Positions 1 through 10,060 of a DNA stretch of 64,000 nt are shown here, piece after piece. The notes under the pieces are model-generated. The model ran no database searches and was not told the DNA's origin. It was given only the letters and a program-made list of their open reading frames with translations. The position numbers and the translations under genes were made by a program. Source of the stretch: Enoplosus armatus (taxonomy: Eukaryota > Chordata > Actinopteri > Centrarchiformes > Enoplosidae); NCBI RefSeq assembly GCF_043641665.1, contig NC_092203.1, forward strand, positions 9,339,067 to 9,403,066. Reading direction: 5' to 3'. How positions within the stretch are numbered: position 1 is the first letter of the stretch; each line of letters starts with the position of its first letter.

Positions 1-660
1 GGCAAACCAAATTGAAATCTTGTGACAATTTCTCTGAAGTTACTCAAATACAATTTGACTTCTGACAAGGGGATGCAATTTATAAAACAGAACATGCCAT
101 CAGTGGAGCCCAGCATTTGCATAATGAGGATACTTCCATTTCCGCCAGCAATGTTTTTGACAGCCTCTAACTAAAAGCCGCGGTGGAGAGGAGTGAGAAA
201 TGTCGATACAAATAATCCAGAAGAGGCAGAAAGAGGGGCGATCAGGGCAGCCACCGGATCCATCAAAGAGCTGGCGAACAAAACAAATGTAGTTTGGCAA
301 AAAACAACAACAGTGTGCTCAAGCTGCAGTGATGCTAGGTGACCCTGGCAGAAAAGGGACGGAGGGGCCTTGTGCCCTTAGCTACAGCCTTGACTTTGAA
401 CGCACCGGAGAGGAGTTGGACCGCAGGAAAAACTACTCCAGAGGTTGCTCTGATAGGTTGACAAATATGACTGAACTGACGCTAATGCCATGTAGCTCTT
501 TTGCTCTAATTGTTGATTCAATTTGCTAATGACTAATTTGATTTAAGTGGCAGGCACATCTCCATGTGTGCAGGACATGGAGAGGAAAAAAAAAAATGGA
601 CTGGAGGTGGCGTGATGGCTTGTCACGCAAAGGCTGCTCGCCTATGAATATTCCATGAGA
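1..660. promoter_or_regulatory. Candidate non-coding regulatory block with POU octamer and TAAT cluster
   Basis: Non-repetitive sequence with no credible reading frame. An exact POU octamer ATTTGCAT followed by AAT lies at 115-122. Four homeodomain TAAT cores sit at 483-486, 507-510, 527-530 and 534-537. A 6-bp inverted repeat (GCGTGA at 610-615, TCACGC at 623-628) is near the right end. The composition and TAAT density resemble vertebrate conserved non-coding elements, but conservation is inferred, not seen. Confidence 0.3.
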
Positions 661-739
661 GTTCACACTTAATTGTTTCTGATTTGTTTATTTTTTTCAA
701 TACAGTGCTTTAGCGCACACTCCATCAGTCCCTGTGTTG

Positions 740-840
740 ACACCCCATGCACCGCCCCCCCCCTCCCCCTCCCTCCACCCTACCCTGCCTCCCCTCCCGC
801 TCATGCCACCCTCTCCTCACCATCCCCCACACTTTCACAA
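740..840. repeat. Pyrimidine-rich low-complexity tract
   Basis: C/T-rich run with a long C stretch near 752-761. The reading frame crossing it is serine/proline low complexity and is not considered coding. The flanks (661-1020) show nothing else recognisable. Confidence 0.7.
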
Positions 841-1139
841 GTGGTGCTCAGATGTCCATCAAACACAGCAATGAAGGATCACTATAAGTTGTTGGAGCCT
901 GTCAACAAAAGCACTCTACCACTTTGTCCCCCCAGTTCTCCCTTGTTGAGCCCGCTGGAGATCTCTGATGTGAAGGAGCAGATGAATTTCTAACCAGACA
1001 TTTTCGGGGCCCCTATTGAGCGCCGCTACCTGTTGCCAATGCAAATGGATTCCAACTCCGAAAGATCCAAAGGAAGCACATTGTTCCACCGCTGAGTGTT
1101 TGAGTCCACTTGCGTGTTGTTTGCCTCTTGGAGTGGACG

Positions 1140-1650
1140 TGTTACTTCGGTTAGATCAGGAATAAAAGTTGAGCGTGACCCCGCTGTTGCACTCCGGCGC
1201 TGCGTTCGGGTGCGAGCGGCAGCACATGGCAGTTCAAAGTCTCTCCGGTTTCCAGCGGTGCCGACAGAAACCGTGAGCGCCAGAGTAAACGCTTCGACGG
1301 TGAAAATTGTTTGTGCAAACGTTGATATAAATGTGTTCCAATATGGAAACTGTAACATGAGGAGAGAATGAAGACGAGAGTACTCACCCACATGAAAGCC
1401 ATGAGGGACGACCTCAGACGGAGCTGCTCTCCTCTTGCTTACTGGGAGCTCTGGCGTCCATCCGTTTGTAAGCGCTCCAAGCCTGTTGAGAGTTCTCCTG
1501 TAGGTTTTTTTTTTTTTGCCCTCGCTCTCTCCGATACCTTTTGTACTCGTCTTGTTCTGGCCGGACTTGCAAGAGAAGCGAATCTCTTTCCTTTTTGCCT
1601 TTTATCCTCTCCCTTGATGGGTCTTCTGAGCGGCATGACTTGCAAATCAC
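1140..1650 (-). promoter_or_regulatory. CpG-rich segment, possible minus-strand promoter and first exon
   Basis: CpG dinucleotides are dense at about 1170-1310 and stay frequent to 1650, unlike the CpG-poor flanks. Read on the minus strand there is a TATA-like GATAAAAGG (plus-strand 1598-1606). About 200 bp downstream, ATG GCT TTC ATG TGG (1402-1388, encoding MAFMW) abuts a consensus splice donor GTGAGT (1387-1382). Such a short first coding exon would suit a gene running left, out of the window. A short upstream frame starts in the same leader. No second exon is visible in 1-1100, so this may equally be a CpG-rich regulatory element. Confidence 0.22.
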
Positions 1651-2317
1651 GCCGTGATATTGAATGGGATTGACATTTTCAGATGTAAATACATAGAATA
1701 TTTCGTATTTGGTAATGGGCGATGGAAAGTGGACGGAAGTCTAATTATTGTATAATGATATTTTTCCCTCTCAGATCTGCCGGGGCCGGCGAATGTGTTG
1801 CTATGGAGATTATGAATAAATATGGCCATGTATTTATGTATTAATTCATCTGTGTGGGTATTTATTTGGTGTTTGTTCATGTATTCATTTATTAATTTAT
1901 ACATTTGGGTCGTTGTTTCGTCCGGACAAACACGGCCCGCTGCCATACGAGGAGCTTCCCTCTGAGTTTGTGTTTGGAATCGTGTCACCGGAAGTTGGAG
2001 GGAAGCAGCCAATCACATGAGATGACACGTGTTTTAGGACTTTCCCGGGAAAAAAAACGACAAAAACTGACAGAAAGAAAGACAAACTTTACTAATATCT
2101 ATAAGTTTTGTCTTCTTCCTCTTACTGTTGCTGTTGCACAGCCTGGATAAATCCGAGGCAGGCCACAGGAGAGTGACAGTTTAGGGCAGTTTATATTAGT
2201 ATCGATAAATAAACATTATTTAAAACATCTGTCAGGCCCGGTTAAATATCCTCGGTGTGGTTCAGTAGCTTCACCAACCCAAGGCATCGAATATTTAATT
2301 ATTGTACTAACTGAATA
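1651..2317. other. Unremarkable intergenic DNA with an AT-rich stretch
   Basis: AT-rich sequence built of TATT/TTAT words at about 1815-1905, followed by ordinary mixed sequence. No gene, RNA or transposon signature was recognised. Confidence 0.6.
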
Positions 2318-2760
2318 ATGAAAAAGTCAATTTCCAGACCGACGCCCCGTATGCAGAAGACAATTGCATTTCTAATATCTGCATGTGAAATCTTCCTCAC
2401 ACACCCTCCCCTTCCCACGTCCCGTCTCGATGCCTCGCAGGGCTGCGGAGCCTCCTGCATTACCATAGCTCTCTTCCTGACTAAGTCTGTTCCTCATATT
2501 CACTTGTCGTGGCTAATTACGTGTTTAACCCTGTGCTGGTGAGCTTGTTTTACATTCAAATTTATGGGGACCTTGCTGATCTGAAGGAGCAGGAATGAGC
2601 GGGGACACGACGGCGAAGATCAGTCTTCTGGTAATTGATTATCCTCTTAGAAAAAGGGACAGCTTCCAGAGGGCTGCCGACTCGGAGTTGTTGACCTTTG
2701 ACCTCTGACTGGGTTGAAAATATAAAACGCAAAGGTCACAGGTGGATGGTGGGTGGGGGG
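2318..2760. promoter_or_regulatory. Candidate regulatory block carrying a perfect DR1 and a homeodomain dimer site
   Basis: Unique mixed-composition sequence. TAATTGATTA, a paired-type TAAT-N2-ATTA homeodomain dimer site, lies at 2632-2641. A perfect DR1 follows at 2692-2704, and a further AGGTCA half-site is at 2733-2738. This density of specific motifs in about 110 bp suggests an enhancer; function is inferred. Confidence 0.4.
2692..2704 (-). promoter_or_regulatory. Perfect DR1 nuclear-receptor element
   Basis: TGACCT-T-TGACCT, the exact reverse complement of AGGTCA-N-AGGTCA. This is the recognition element of RXR heterodimers, HNF4 and COUP-TF/NR2F receptors. It is one of three exact copies in the window. 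Confidence 0.6.
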
Positions 2761-2855
2761 AGTTTACATTTGCATTTGTACATTTGCAAAACGATGGATT
2801 TACTGTATTTACTTTTCCTAAATCTTGACATTTTTCAGGGGGCTACATTGTGTGC

Positions 2856-2905
2856 TATTATTATTATTATTATTATTATCATTATTAGGATTATTATTAT
2901 TATTT
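2856..2905. repeat. (ATT)n trinucleotide repeat
   Basis: About fifteen ATT units interrupted near 2880-2890. Three exact POU octamers lie close by, at 2768-2775, 2919-2926 (plus) and 2942-2949 (minus). Confidence 0.9.
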
Positions 2906-3356
2906 GTCCTGTAATGCGATTTGCATTTTTATTACCAGCAAATGCAAATACTTCTGTTTTCATATTAACACGATGCTGTAGCAATAATGTTCTGATCTTG
3001 TTGCTTGTGGAATAAATAATTATGCACATGTTGTCAATATTTACATTTCCACTGTTTAATTTAATTCTAATGGAAGTCCCTGGGCGATACGAGCAGCAGC
3101 TAATAGAAGAGAAATGATTAAAGCTTTCTCCATAATAACCCTGCTGAAACACAACTTTCTGTACTGTAATCTAATGTAGCATTTCAGTTTTTATAGACTA
3201 CGGCAACTTTGATCACTTCTATCGCTGATTTAATTTCCCGATGTAATTCTTCAAACCCTCCTTAAAGGACATCTTCTCTGGTTTTATTTGTTTAGGAGCT
3301 AAATAAAAAGAAAACAATTGTTTATGTGTGTTCCTGCATTGTAAATAAACTCCTTG

Positions 3357-3357
<1 letters not shown>
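2906..3357. other. Intergenic DNA, no gene seen
   Basis: AT-rich unique sequence with scattered TAAT words. No transposon or coding signal is seen apart from the two octamers at 2919-2926 and 2942-2949. Confidence 0.5.

Positions 3358-3390
<33 letters not shown>
3358..3390. repeat. (GT)n microsatellite
   Basis: A 33-nt uninterrupted TG/GT run. It is complementary to the (CA)n run at 3641-3672. Confidence 0.95.
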
Positions 3391-3392
<2 letters not shown>

Positions 3393-3474
3393 CAGCTTGG
3401 ACTCTTTTTTTAATCATTGCCACTAACCCTCTGCTCTGTACAGTGGTTCCATTGTGCTGTAAGCACTGTGTATG

Positions 3475-3502
3475 GTGTGTGTTTGTGTGTGTGTGTGTGT
3501 GT
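3475..3502. repeat. (GT)n microsatellite, interrupted
   Basis: A GT run with one TTT interruption at about 3482-3484. It is the second GT tract to the left of the block at 3504-3638. Confidence 0.9.
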
Positions 3503-3503
3503 T

Positions 3504-3638
3504 TGGCATGCAGTACCAGGCCGGGTCAAAGCAGCTTAGTTCCGATCTGTTGGGTGACCTGCCCGAGCCTCGCCGGCCTCACTGACCCGCATGATTTCAT
3601 TATAGAGAGGTGAGGCGCATGGCCTCTGCACACACTCA
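3504..3638. promoter_or_regulatory. Candidate regulatory block with three nuclear-receptor half-sites
   Basis: A GC-richer unique segment framed by microsatellites. It holds GGGTCA (3523-3528), TGACCT (3555-3560) and TGACCC (3583-3588) within 66 bp. No coding signal is seen. The regulatory role is inferred from motif content. Confidence 0.3.

Positions 3639-3640
<2 letters not shown>

Positions 3641-3672
<32 letters not shown>
3641..3672. repeat. (CA)n microsatellite
   Basis: A 32-nt CA run. It is the reverse complement of the GT tracts 140-280 bp to its left. Confidence 0.95.
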
Positions 3673-3676
<4 letters not shown>

Positions 3677-3844
3677 GGTATGTGCATAAATACAGTTAAG
3701 GCATATATACGTACACTCGGGCGAACATCCACCACACAGCCAGACAGACGTTCTCTTGTAGTCTGTATTCCTCACAACGAGACTTTAAATGTTACTGAGT
3801 CGAGTTTTGATGATTTTCGTGTTTTTCACTTGAATTCGAGGACA

Positions 3845-4066
3845 ACATAAAAACAACGTTGTGTTTCTGAAATCTTTAAACATTTTGCAGATACAGTACA
3901 AGACAGTGACGACATGATACAACACCAACAACAGGCTACAGTATCCGGTCCATTCAAAATTACATTGACAAAATGCCAAAAATAAGGTTGTATTTATGAA
4001 ATCTTAAACATTTGCAGATAGAAAGCAGGAATGACATGACAACACCAAAAACAAGCTATCAGGAAG
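3845..4066. repeat. Imperfect tandem duplication, unit about 129 bp
   Basis: The stretch starting at 3858 (GTTGTGTTTCTGAAATCTTT...) recurs at 3987 (GTTGTATTTATGAAATCTTA...). The shared features continue in the same order in both copies: ACATTTTGCAGATA or ACATTTGCAGATA, GACATGAnACAACACCAA, and ACAnGCTA. The copies have diverged by substitutions and small deletions. This could be an old local duplication or part of a decayed repeat with internal subunits. Confidence 0.7.
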
Positions 4067-5370
4067 CAGACCGATCTCACAGTCGCATGCAAGTTGCAAC
4101 TAATGCGTTCATTTCCTAGAAAAACATTCCTGGAAATGAGTCATTTAACTGTCACCAAAAGCAACAAGAACGTATTGATCCTCAGTCAACTTTTCACGAT
4201 GAGGCGACCATATAAATACATCTTTTAAAAACTCCTTTTATTTAAAACATATCAGAATAAAGGCCAATTCCTGCTATTTGGCTTCGACACACACACTTAA
4301 ACATACTCTTGAAAGCAAAATCCCTAAAATCCCATGAAGACATCCTGCTGAGAGTAAACATTTCTTCGATCTGTTTCAACATGGATATGTGTGAGTGTGT
4401 GTGTTGAGGTTGCTGGTGGTGTCAGAGGAGTCGTGCTGAACACGATCACTAGATGGCGATCTAGGTTAAAGCAGTGTGCTGCTGTCGAGCCTGGAATAGC
4501 AGGAAGTCAAGGCTTGTCAGCAGTCTACTGTTCTGTGGCAAGTGATCCTCCTTATTGAAGTGTACACACTCATAGCATGTAGAGCTATGGAATATGGAAT
4601 AGGATTTGGTTTCACTTTTGCCGGGATTGAGGATTTTCTTACATGCTTCTGAGCCCGAAAGCACAAAAAAAAAAACAACAACCCTGCTCTGAGATTCAGA
4701 ACAAATTCACCCCAGGTGAGATCACACCACAGCTTGCATCTGATTCTTAATTAGGTAAGATTGTGTTTTTGACCCCAGCCAGCCCAATTAGGCTTAAGCA
4801 AGATCAGGGAGACAAATTCATGTTAGTTCAATTTGTTTATTCGTGATAAAAATAAAGAGGGGTAGTGATTAAAACATGGTGATGAAACACAATTAAAAGT
4901 AAATGTGTGCTGGAACGATGGGGAATAATAATAATACAGCTTGTCTCGAGATTTAGGGGTGAAAAAGTCCTGTTAATCCCAAAGACTTCACAAGATGCTG
5001 GAAAGTGTTTTTCCTCAGAGAACGAGGTGTTTCCATCGGCATTCTGAAATGGCCAAACTGTGGTTCTTGCTCTAAACTTGAATGTTTAAACTGGAAATCA
5101 ATACGTGCGTCTCAAAGACAGTAAAGAAGCAAGGAGAAAGACAAGGTACCAAACACCTAGTGTTTAATTCTCTGTTGATTTTAGCAGAAAAACAAATGAT
5201 ATTGGATGTAGCTGATGATTTAACTACTTTAACCGCACATTTTCAGGCCAAATCTACTTTCAATAAATACAAACTAAAAGCAGAGCCCTCATTGGTTGAG
5301 TTACACCTCAGTGGGTGGAGCTACAGGTGTTCAGACCGCAATGTTGCTAATTGGCAGAGCTAATTAGTAT
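4067..5370. other. Intergenic DNA, no gene seen
   Basis: Mixed AT-rich unique sequence with short AAT and A runs (for example 4664-4680 and 4925-4937). No recognised repeat family, RNA gene or coding exon. Confidence 0.5.
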
Positions 5371-6380
5371 CGTATTAATATTGCCCAATTATCACCCGTG
5401 CTGCTTCTCGTTGGACATTGTAATATCTCATACTTTTGTCGTGATTGGTTTGCAACTAAAATCCAGTTAATGGGGTTTTCTGAAGAAGTTTCGCAGTATT
5501 TGAAAGTGCTCCGCTCAGCTGCTAGCTCTACGGACACACGTCCTGAACACCTCGCATGATTAAATGTCAAAAACAAACGACATCCTTAGATTACGTGTCC
5601 AGAAACGACATCTGTGGCTCTGCCAGATGTTTCAAGTTTAGCTGAAACTCTTACCTTTTTAATGTTTTATGAACAAAAACCAAGAGGGAAAAGAAGAAAA
5701 ATAAGAGGGAGACTATGTTTAAGGCCAGAGAATCAAAGCGCTTTTATTTACATAACCTGCATGCAAGTATTTACAATACACACACACACATACATCCCAT
5801 CACTGTAGTATCTCATCACTTCTATCTCCGCCTCTTTCCAATCTTCCTAGCCTTCTTTACATCAACTCTTTTTTTTTTTCTCGTATTTCCTCCTCTCTCC
5901 TCCTGCTCTCCACCTATGCAAGTTGTCATTCTCTCACCATAATAGCGCTTCTGTGCCTTCATGTTGCTGGTTGTTTGCTTGAAATGTAATCTGCAGATGT
6001 AACAGAGGAAGAAATTGAGTCTAACAAATGGCTTGAAAGGCTCACGCGGCATATCAAGCCCAAACCAACAAAGGCAGACAAAACGCCCGTCTTTTTTCCT
6101 CCCCTCAACATCTGAAGTTGATATTTTCAACAGAATAGCGCGCGGCTGACGTTCCTTGAATAAAGAACGCTGCGTTCGCTGCTGTTGTGTTGTGTTACGC
6201 TGTCATTCTGACTTGAATGGGAAAGTTGAGGCCCGTTTGTTTGGTTTAGCTGTTGAGGAGAAATGGGTTTGTTTGATTAACATTTTGCTCGCGCATGTCA
6301 GTTTCGGCGGCGTCATTTCGATGGGGAAATGAAAAGAGCTGAGATTGAGGCTGAGTAAACTGTAGAATATAGGAAGATTT
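5371..6380. other. Intergenic DNA, no gene seen
   Basis: Unique sequence with a short CA run near 5780-5790 and a T run near 5870-5879. The frames present carry no recognisable domain. Confidence 0.5.
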
Positions 6381-6414
6381 CTATCTATCCATCCATTTAT
6401 CTATCCATCTATCT
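6381..6414. repeat. Imperfect TCTA/TCCA tetranucleotide repeat
   Basis: About eight interspersed CTAT and CCAT units. Confidence 0.8.
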
Positions 6415-6859
6415 GGTAATAGTAAAATAAAATGGCTGTAGACACTACCTGGATCTGTGTGTGTGTCAGTGCCCAAACTAAAGCATAGCCTCTACTAATG
6501 TGCAGTGATGGCATTGTTTTTACCTCCCCAGTTCACAAAAATCACATTACACATCCTCGGAGAGCCGAGCTGCTACAGTTTAGGCAGGTGCTACCTCGAA
6601 TCTCGTGTAATGTAGCACACCATGAAAGGCTTGTTTCGTATTCCGTGTCAAGAAATGGAAGAAACAGTGTAAAAGCAAAGATCTACTGTAAAATGAACCC
6701 ATCGAAATACTTCGTTTTAACCAAATAACAGCATCTTCTGTCCTTTCTGTTACAGCTTGCTTCTCACTGTCACTGCTACACAAGTATCACTCTTCTCTGT
6801 TTCTCAACACAAGCTTGTTAACTGCCGTTATCTATACATAAAACCTATTCCCTCGTCTG
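6415..6859. other. Intergenic DNA, no gene seen
   Basis: Ordinary mixed sequence without recognisable repeat, motif cluster or coding exon. Confidence 0.5.
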
Positions 6860-7030
6860 TCGCGTCTCTAATGGCGAATTCACACAGGCACCTCTTCCTT
6901 TCACCCTCACACCTAACTGATTAATTAGCTGCATTCTTAGTAGCGAGCGACGTCACACGCTGCGTGTTGTGTTGTGAGGCGAGCCGGCGTTGTTGTCGAG
7001 GTTTTCTAACTCTCTTGTTAACGAGGTGAT
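6860..7030. promoter_or_regulatory. Candidate regulatory block with TGATTAAT and a CRE-like site
   Basis: TGATTAAT, a PBX/HOX-type site, lies at 6918-6925 inside GATTAATTAG. GACGTCAC, 7 of 8 bases of an ATF/CREB element, starts at 6949. CpGs are locally more frequent than in the flanks. Confidence 0.3.
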
Positions 7031-7370
7031 TGTAGTTTGTTTATCATCTTAATTTCTGATTGTCTTTCTTTTGTTTTGTTTTTTTCTTTTCAGGGGTGCG
7101 ATGTTTTATAAGCCTCTTCTTCTCACCTGTGAAATTAAGGTATGGTAAACACAAGACCTGGAATCCAAAGTAGAAAACATCGTCTTTCTTCATATGGGAG
7201 AAAAACAGGTTGGATCGGTGCTTCGCTAGTTCAAATGTGTGATCTGATACTGGTGCTCTCTTTTTCCCAAATTTAAAATCTGTCTCTGCAAGGATTGTTG
7301 GCAATAAATGCTGAACCAAGAGTGTTTGACACATTCACGTCACACACACACACACAAGGGTGCTTATAGA
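7031..7370. other. Intergenic DNA with a T-rich tract and a short CA run
   Basis: T-rich stretch at about 7063-7090 and a short (CA)n at 7340-7356. Nothing else recognised. Confidence 0.5.
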
Positions 7371-7668
7371 CAGTGGTAGAAGAAGTAGTCTCTTCCACTG
7401 AGGTATAAGTGTCAAAACCGTGAAAGTCATGAATTCAAAATTAGCATCAGTATTAGCATCAAAATATACTTAAAAAAGTAGTCACAATGCAGAATCTTCA
7501 GTATATATTGATGCATTAGTATGTTAGCATCGCTAATTTGAACTACTTTAGATGCTACTGGGCAGTTTAATAACGCGTCATAATTTATTTGTTGATTGCA
7601 TTTTGTATTAATAATCTGAACTAAATATGTCAAATAAAAGTCGTGGAGTAGAAGTATAAAATGGCGGC
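7371..7668 (+). mobile_element. Degraded non-autonomous hAT-like element, copy 1
   Basis: It begins CAGTGGTAGAAGAAGTAGTC and continues through TTAGCATCAAAATATACTTA, TTTGAACTACTTTA, CTGGGCAGTTTAAT, ATTAATAATCTGAA and GTGGAGTAGAAGTATAAA. These segments and their order match, from memory, a very common teleost MITE-like repeat whose end is CAGTGGTGGAA. The same segments recur at 33153-33615. The right terminus is missing. The hAT assignment is from general knowledge, not a search. Confidence 0.65.
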
Positions 7669-8479
7669 AATTCATGCTTTTTTTTTTTTTTCTTCTTCAG
7701 AAAACCAACATGATCACGCAAAGTTCAAACAGAACATGTATTGTGATCTTACTATATTCTATATACTGCATGTTAGCCGTCATCTAAACAAAGAAATGGG
7801 GGGAAAAAAAGGTTTCTAGTCCATTTCATAGCCATCAGTTTTTTTCCTGTCTGACAACATTTTGGTGAGCTGCTACTTTGACCCATGAATTTCAATAGCC
7901 AGAGGGATGGAGGATGCAGAATGCAGACTTTAATGACTGGCTGACTGTGCAACAAGCCAAGTCTTAAAGGGCTCACTTAAAGGTACAGTGCAGCTGGAAC
8001 AGTGGGCCGGCTGTCTCACTGCAAGAGAGCAACACCGCAGACAGTCTCGGCCCCTGGAAACTGACCGGTGCATTTTCTAAAAAATCTGACAAATCTAATG
8101 AGATGTGCGGTGATCGCTGCAGCTTTTAAAGAAACAAAGTGACTTACCTGCTAATATTTGCTCTTTAAAGGTCTCTGCCAGTCTCTGCATGATGAATCAC
8201 ATTCCAAAAACGTATTGTAAAGCATTAGAAATAATTGCTTTTCTGCTGCCTTCACTTTATTGCATTCATTTCTGCTCTAACGTTCAGAAAATGTATTATC
8301 GTCACGGGGGAGTTCTGACTTAAAGCCAGGTAATAAAAAATACATACTTTGTTATCAACCGTATACCTCCACTCTCCCTTCAGGGATCAATACAGTCTGA
8401 TTTCCTTCCCACACAGGAGCATGTTTAGCCCCGACACTGTACCTTGTTTCCTTATCAAATACACAATAATCTGTAAAAT
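7669..8479. other. Intergenic DNA, no gene seen
   Basis: A T-rich tract at 7679-7700 follows the element. A segment at about 7960-8190 holds two TTAAAGG words and may be a decayed repeat. No coding signal. Confidence 0.45.
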
Positions 8480-8720
8480 GGCTATGAGGTGACCCTCCCC
8501 TCGTGCCCTCAGGGCCCCTTGACCACCTCCCCCGCCCGTGACACAGCGTGCACAGTGGGGATCCGCCGCGGCCCTCCTCTCCTCATTAACCTCGTCTAAT
8601 TAGATGGCAGGGAAGTCCATTGTTCGCCCTAATGAAGCCTCAATGGAAAGACAGGGCCTCGGCTGGCTCTTCTGACACTGCTGTGAAATTACAATCCCCT
8701 TTCCTCGCCATCCCTCCCTC
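8480..8720. promoter_or_regulatory. Candidate regulatory block with palindromic CTAATTAG
   Basis: A unique GC-richer segment. The palindromic homeodomain site CTAATTAG is at 8596-8603, followed by CCTAATGAAG at about 8628-8637. The composition contrasts with the AT-rich DNA to the left. Function is inferred. Confidence 0.35.
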
Positions 8721-8790
8721 CTTCCCCTCCGCCAGCTTGATTTCCCCTTCTCTTCTTTTTCCTTCTCCTCCTCTTTCTGTTGGGTTTCTC
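8721..8790. repeat. Pyrimidine-rich tract
   Basis: C/T-rich run (CCTTCTCCTCCTC-like). The opposite-strand frame is a Glu/Lys/Arg low-complexity shadow. Confidence 0.6.
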
Positions 8791-8849
8791 GGAGAGCCGC
8801 CACCGAAGTTGGTTGCTTGTCTATCAGAAGGACGGAAAGATTGAGAGAC

Positions 8850-9300
8850 AGAGAGGCAGATAATCCGCGCGATAGCTCCACACATTCCTATACTGCTAAT
8901 TTTTCTCCAGCAGCAGAGCCCAGGGTAGCATTAGCTCTGCTTAGCGCCCCCAGTATGGATCCCATCCACTAATTACTTGAGCTGCCGTGGTTCGCTGAGA
9001 TTTAAGTACCACCTCAATACCATTATCTTCCATCCCTACAGCCAGCCCCTGTCGCACGGGCCCTTTGTAGTGGAGGAGCGGAGGCTGCAGGGTTATTGAT
9101 ACAGGCCTCCCTTGCAGATAAGATCCACGGCGGTCTGAAGGAGGAACGCTGCTGTACCATATGGATCTTAAGGGAGGTGAATGGACTTGGATCAGCGCCG
9201 GAAGGGGAAACAAAGAGCGCTGAAGGGCTGAGGGAGTACACCTATGTGAGAAAATCAAAGGCGCGACAGGAGTGCAAGGTGGTGACTTGGGGTTAAAATT
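8850..9300. promoter_or_regulatory. Candidate regulatory block
   Basis: A long unique segment with balanced composition. TAATTA lies at 8970-8975 and a GATA site AGATAAG at 9116-9122. CpG-containing words such as GGATCAGCGCCGG are retained. No open frame here has a domain. This is one of the longer candidate enhancers in the left third. Confidence 0.35.
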
Positions 9301-9760
9301 GGATGGGGTATTATTCGCCCTCCAGTGTTTTGGTTTTTTTTCCTCTTTCTTTTCTTTTTTGGAGGTGGGGGTTTCGCTCTCTGCTCACCCCAGAGCGACT
9401 AATTACAATTCACATGTCACACACTCCACACATAATAAGAGTTAGGAAACAGAATTAGAATATTCCAAAGGCCTGCAGGGGGTGTCATCTCGGGAGAAAG
9501 AGGGGAAAGTGTGTCTCTTTTTGCAGGGCGGGGGGCAAAAATGGGGCGAGGAAGAGGGGGAGAGAATAGACTGTGCATGTGTTTATGTGCCAGTGTATGT
9601 GCCATGTGCGTAGTGGTGGTGTTTGTAAGAGAGGTGGGTGAGTGGGTGGCTTGGGGGCAGAGGGGGAGGCGATGGAGGGAGTGTGAAAAATCTACAACGC
9701 TCCCACGCTGTGCATTCCTGCCTGATGCCGTCCCGTCGATATGCCCGCCACCCCTCTCTC
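9301..9760. other. G-rich low-complexity intergenic DNA
   Basis: Several G runs lie at about 9520-9560 and 9630-9680, with GT-rich words at about 9575-9640. Nothing is recognised beyond low complexity. A reading frame of 261 codons begins at 9511 but encodes simple Gly/Arg/Cys/Val repeats. Confidence 0.5.
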
Positions 9761-9761
9761 T

Positions 9762-10060
9762 TCACACGTCGGGTGTCGCCTGCTTGGCACGCCGGCGCTG
9801 CTGCCTGTTAGGGTGGCAGAGGGGTGGTTGTGGTGGCGGTGGTGGTGGAGTTTTCAGGGGAGGTGGAGGGCAATTGAGTGACATCTGCTCTGCTGAGACG
9901 AGGGGCAGGCGGGCTCCTGGCATTGGCGGCTGTGGTGTCGGAGGCGTTGGCACGAGGCTGGCTGGGTACAGCAGGGGTGGCGGCGCCGGCAGCAGGCGGT
10001 GGATGGCCTTAAAGGAGAACCGTTTGCTCAAACAGCATGACATCTCCTGGAATGAAAGCA
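9762..10060 (-). other. Proline-rich open frame, possible orphan terminal exon
   Basis: On the minus strand a polypyrimidine-like TGCTTTCATTCCAG ends near 10050. It precedes an open frame of about 90 codons that ends at a stop at 9762. The product would be Pro-rich (about residues 25-75) with a basic RQQRRRAK stretch near its C-terminus. No family is recognised and no neighbouring exon is visible. The GGT/GGC repeats on the other strand could produce a Pro-rich frame by chance. Confidence 0.12.

Noticed and set aside
8946..9486. CTCF-like words at about 8943-8958 (AGCGCCCCCAGTATGG) and 9472-9486 (CCTGCAGGGGGTGTC)
   Set aside because: Each has several mismatches to the CTCF core. Too weak to call insulators without binding data.
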